Assembly: GCA_003104995.1 (NCBI GenBank)
Contig: PQAO01000036.1
Location: 1 to 64,000, forward strand
Source: Dehalococcoidia bacterium
GTDB lineage: Bacteria > Chloroflexota > Dehalococcoidia > Tepidiformales > Tepidiformaceae
Direction of reading: 5' to 3'
DNA length: 64,000 nucleotides
The translations under genes were made by a program, and so were the position numbers. Positions 63,441-64,000 of the stretch are shown piece after piece. Numbering within the stretch: the stretch's first letter is position 1; each line of letters starts with the position of its first letter. The notes under the pieces were generated by a model. It did no database searches and had not been told where the DNA came from. It was given only the letters and a program-made list of their open reading frames with translations.

Positions 63441-64000
63441 ATGAACTTCCGCGATACCCCCGGCGAAGCTGAGTTCCGTGCAGGGGTGCGCAGCTGGATC
63501 GCGGAGAACCTCCCCGGCGAACTGCGGGGCGACGGGGGCGAAGGCGAGTGGGGCCAGCTCTCCAGCGGCCACGAGCGCGACAAGCGCGCGCTCGCGCTCT
63601 GGCGCGAACGGCTCCAATCGCGGGGCTGGATCGCCCCCGCGTGGCCACCCCGCTACGGCGGCGCACAGCTTCCGATCATGCAGCAGTTCATCCTCAAGGA
63701 AGAGATGGCCCGCGCCCGCGCCCCGCGTTTCGGCGGCGTTGGCATCGGCTGGGTCGCCCCGACCCTCATGCAGTTCGGCGCCGAGTGGATGAAGGAGCGT
63801 TTCATCGAGCCGATCCTGAGCGGCAAGGAGCGCTGGTGCCAGGGCTTCAGCGAGCCCGGCGCTGGCTCCGACCTCGCGAGCGTCCAGACCCGCGCGGTCC
63901 GTGATGGAGACGACTACGTGGTCGACGGCCAGAAGATCTGGACGAGCGGCGCTCACATCGCCGACTGGATGATCCTCCTCGCTCGCACGGACCCAACCGC
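63441..64000 (+). CDS. Acyl-CoA dehydrogenase family protein, 3' end outside window
   Basis: NFRDTPGEAEFRAGVRSWIAENLP, GWIAPAWPPRYGGAQLPIMQQFILKEEM, then CQGFSEPGAGSDLASVQTRAVRDGDDYVVDGQKIWTSGAH, the FAD/substrate region of the family. It resembles the gene at 54528 and is cut after about 186 residues. The ATG at 63441 fits the family start. Divergent from the diguanylate cyclase operon. Confidence 0.9.
   Translation, partial: MNFRDTPGEAEFRAGVRSWIAENLPGELRGDGGEGEWGQLSSGHERDKRALALWRERLQSRGWIAPAWPPRYGGAQLPIMQQFILKEEMARARAPRFGGVGIGWVAPTLMQFGAEWMKERFIEPILSGKERWCQGFSEPGAGSDLASVQTRAVRDGDDYVVDGQKIWTSGAHIADWMILLARTDPT

Overview
The window is high-GC bacterial chromosome with dense genes, frequent GTG/TTG starts and many 4-base stop/start overlaps. 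The gene mix points to Chloroflexota, perhaps a Dehalococcoidia- or Tepidiformia-like lineage: FHA-ABC exporter with Ser/Thr kinase, Hsp70 with IniA/IniC dynamins, F420-type LLM oxidoreductase, acyl-CoA dehydrogenases beside APH-family kinases, AniA-like NirK, and membrane-anchored proteins with long Thr/Ala/Pro linkers. This is inference; no rRNA or universal phylogenetic marker other than gyrA is present.

Region 1 (1-8.1 kb) is a signalling block: a membrane Ser/Thr kinase (5' end outside the window), a triple-FHA ABC exporter, and, convergent to them, an FHA-GAF-adenylate cyclase operon with a polyphosphate:AMP phosphotransferase. Region 2 (8.2-24.3 kb) is mixed housekeeping: an anchored exported protein, a secreted trypsin-like protease, a Na+/Ca2+ exchanger, a flavin-binding split-barrel protein, an APH kinase plus LLM oxidoreductase, an MFS exporter, two thioesterases, a copper nitrite reductase with its own fused cupredoxin, a sulfatase, a toxin-antitoxin pair, CvpA, small secreted proteins and a stand-alone LuxR HTH. 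Region 3 (24.6-34.5 kb) holds gyrA, a DMT transporter, an MmyB-type regulator and a divergent Hsp70 / IniA-IniC locus in which the Hsp70 is a transmembrane protein.

Region 4 (34.49-53.05 kb) is the main discovery target. An 18,062-bp integrated element sits in the 3' end of a tRNA-Arg(TCG) gene, bounded by exact 19-bp direct repeats at 34967-34985 and 53029-53047. It carries a large serine integrase at the left end, a Xer-type tyrosine recombinase, a small serine resolvase, an excisionase-like HTH protein, a zinc-finger/TOPRIM/AAA+ primase-helicase, a two-sided iteron cluster (6 direct + 4 inverted copies), SSB, a terminase-small-subunit-like protein, lipoproteins, a possible structured RNA, and one 1,872-residue giant protein. 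No large terminase, portal, capsid, tail, relaxase or conjugation genes are visible. The layout resembles a phage satellite (PICI-like) or plasmid-like integrative element rather than a full prophage. A decayed tyrosine recombinase beside the same tRNA shows that the site was used before.

Region 5 (53.1-64 kb) returns to the chromosome: a frameshifted exported-protein gene, an acyl-CoA dehydrogenase, an APH kinase, hemC preceded by a coupled small ORF, pyruvate kinase with two small genes, a cyclic-di-GMP/HDOD cluster (degenerate GGDEF, HDOD, active PAS-GGDEF) and the start of a second acyl-CoA dehydrogenase cut by the window edge.
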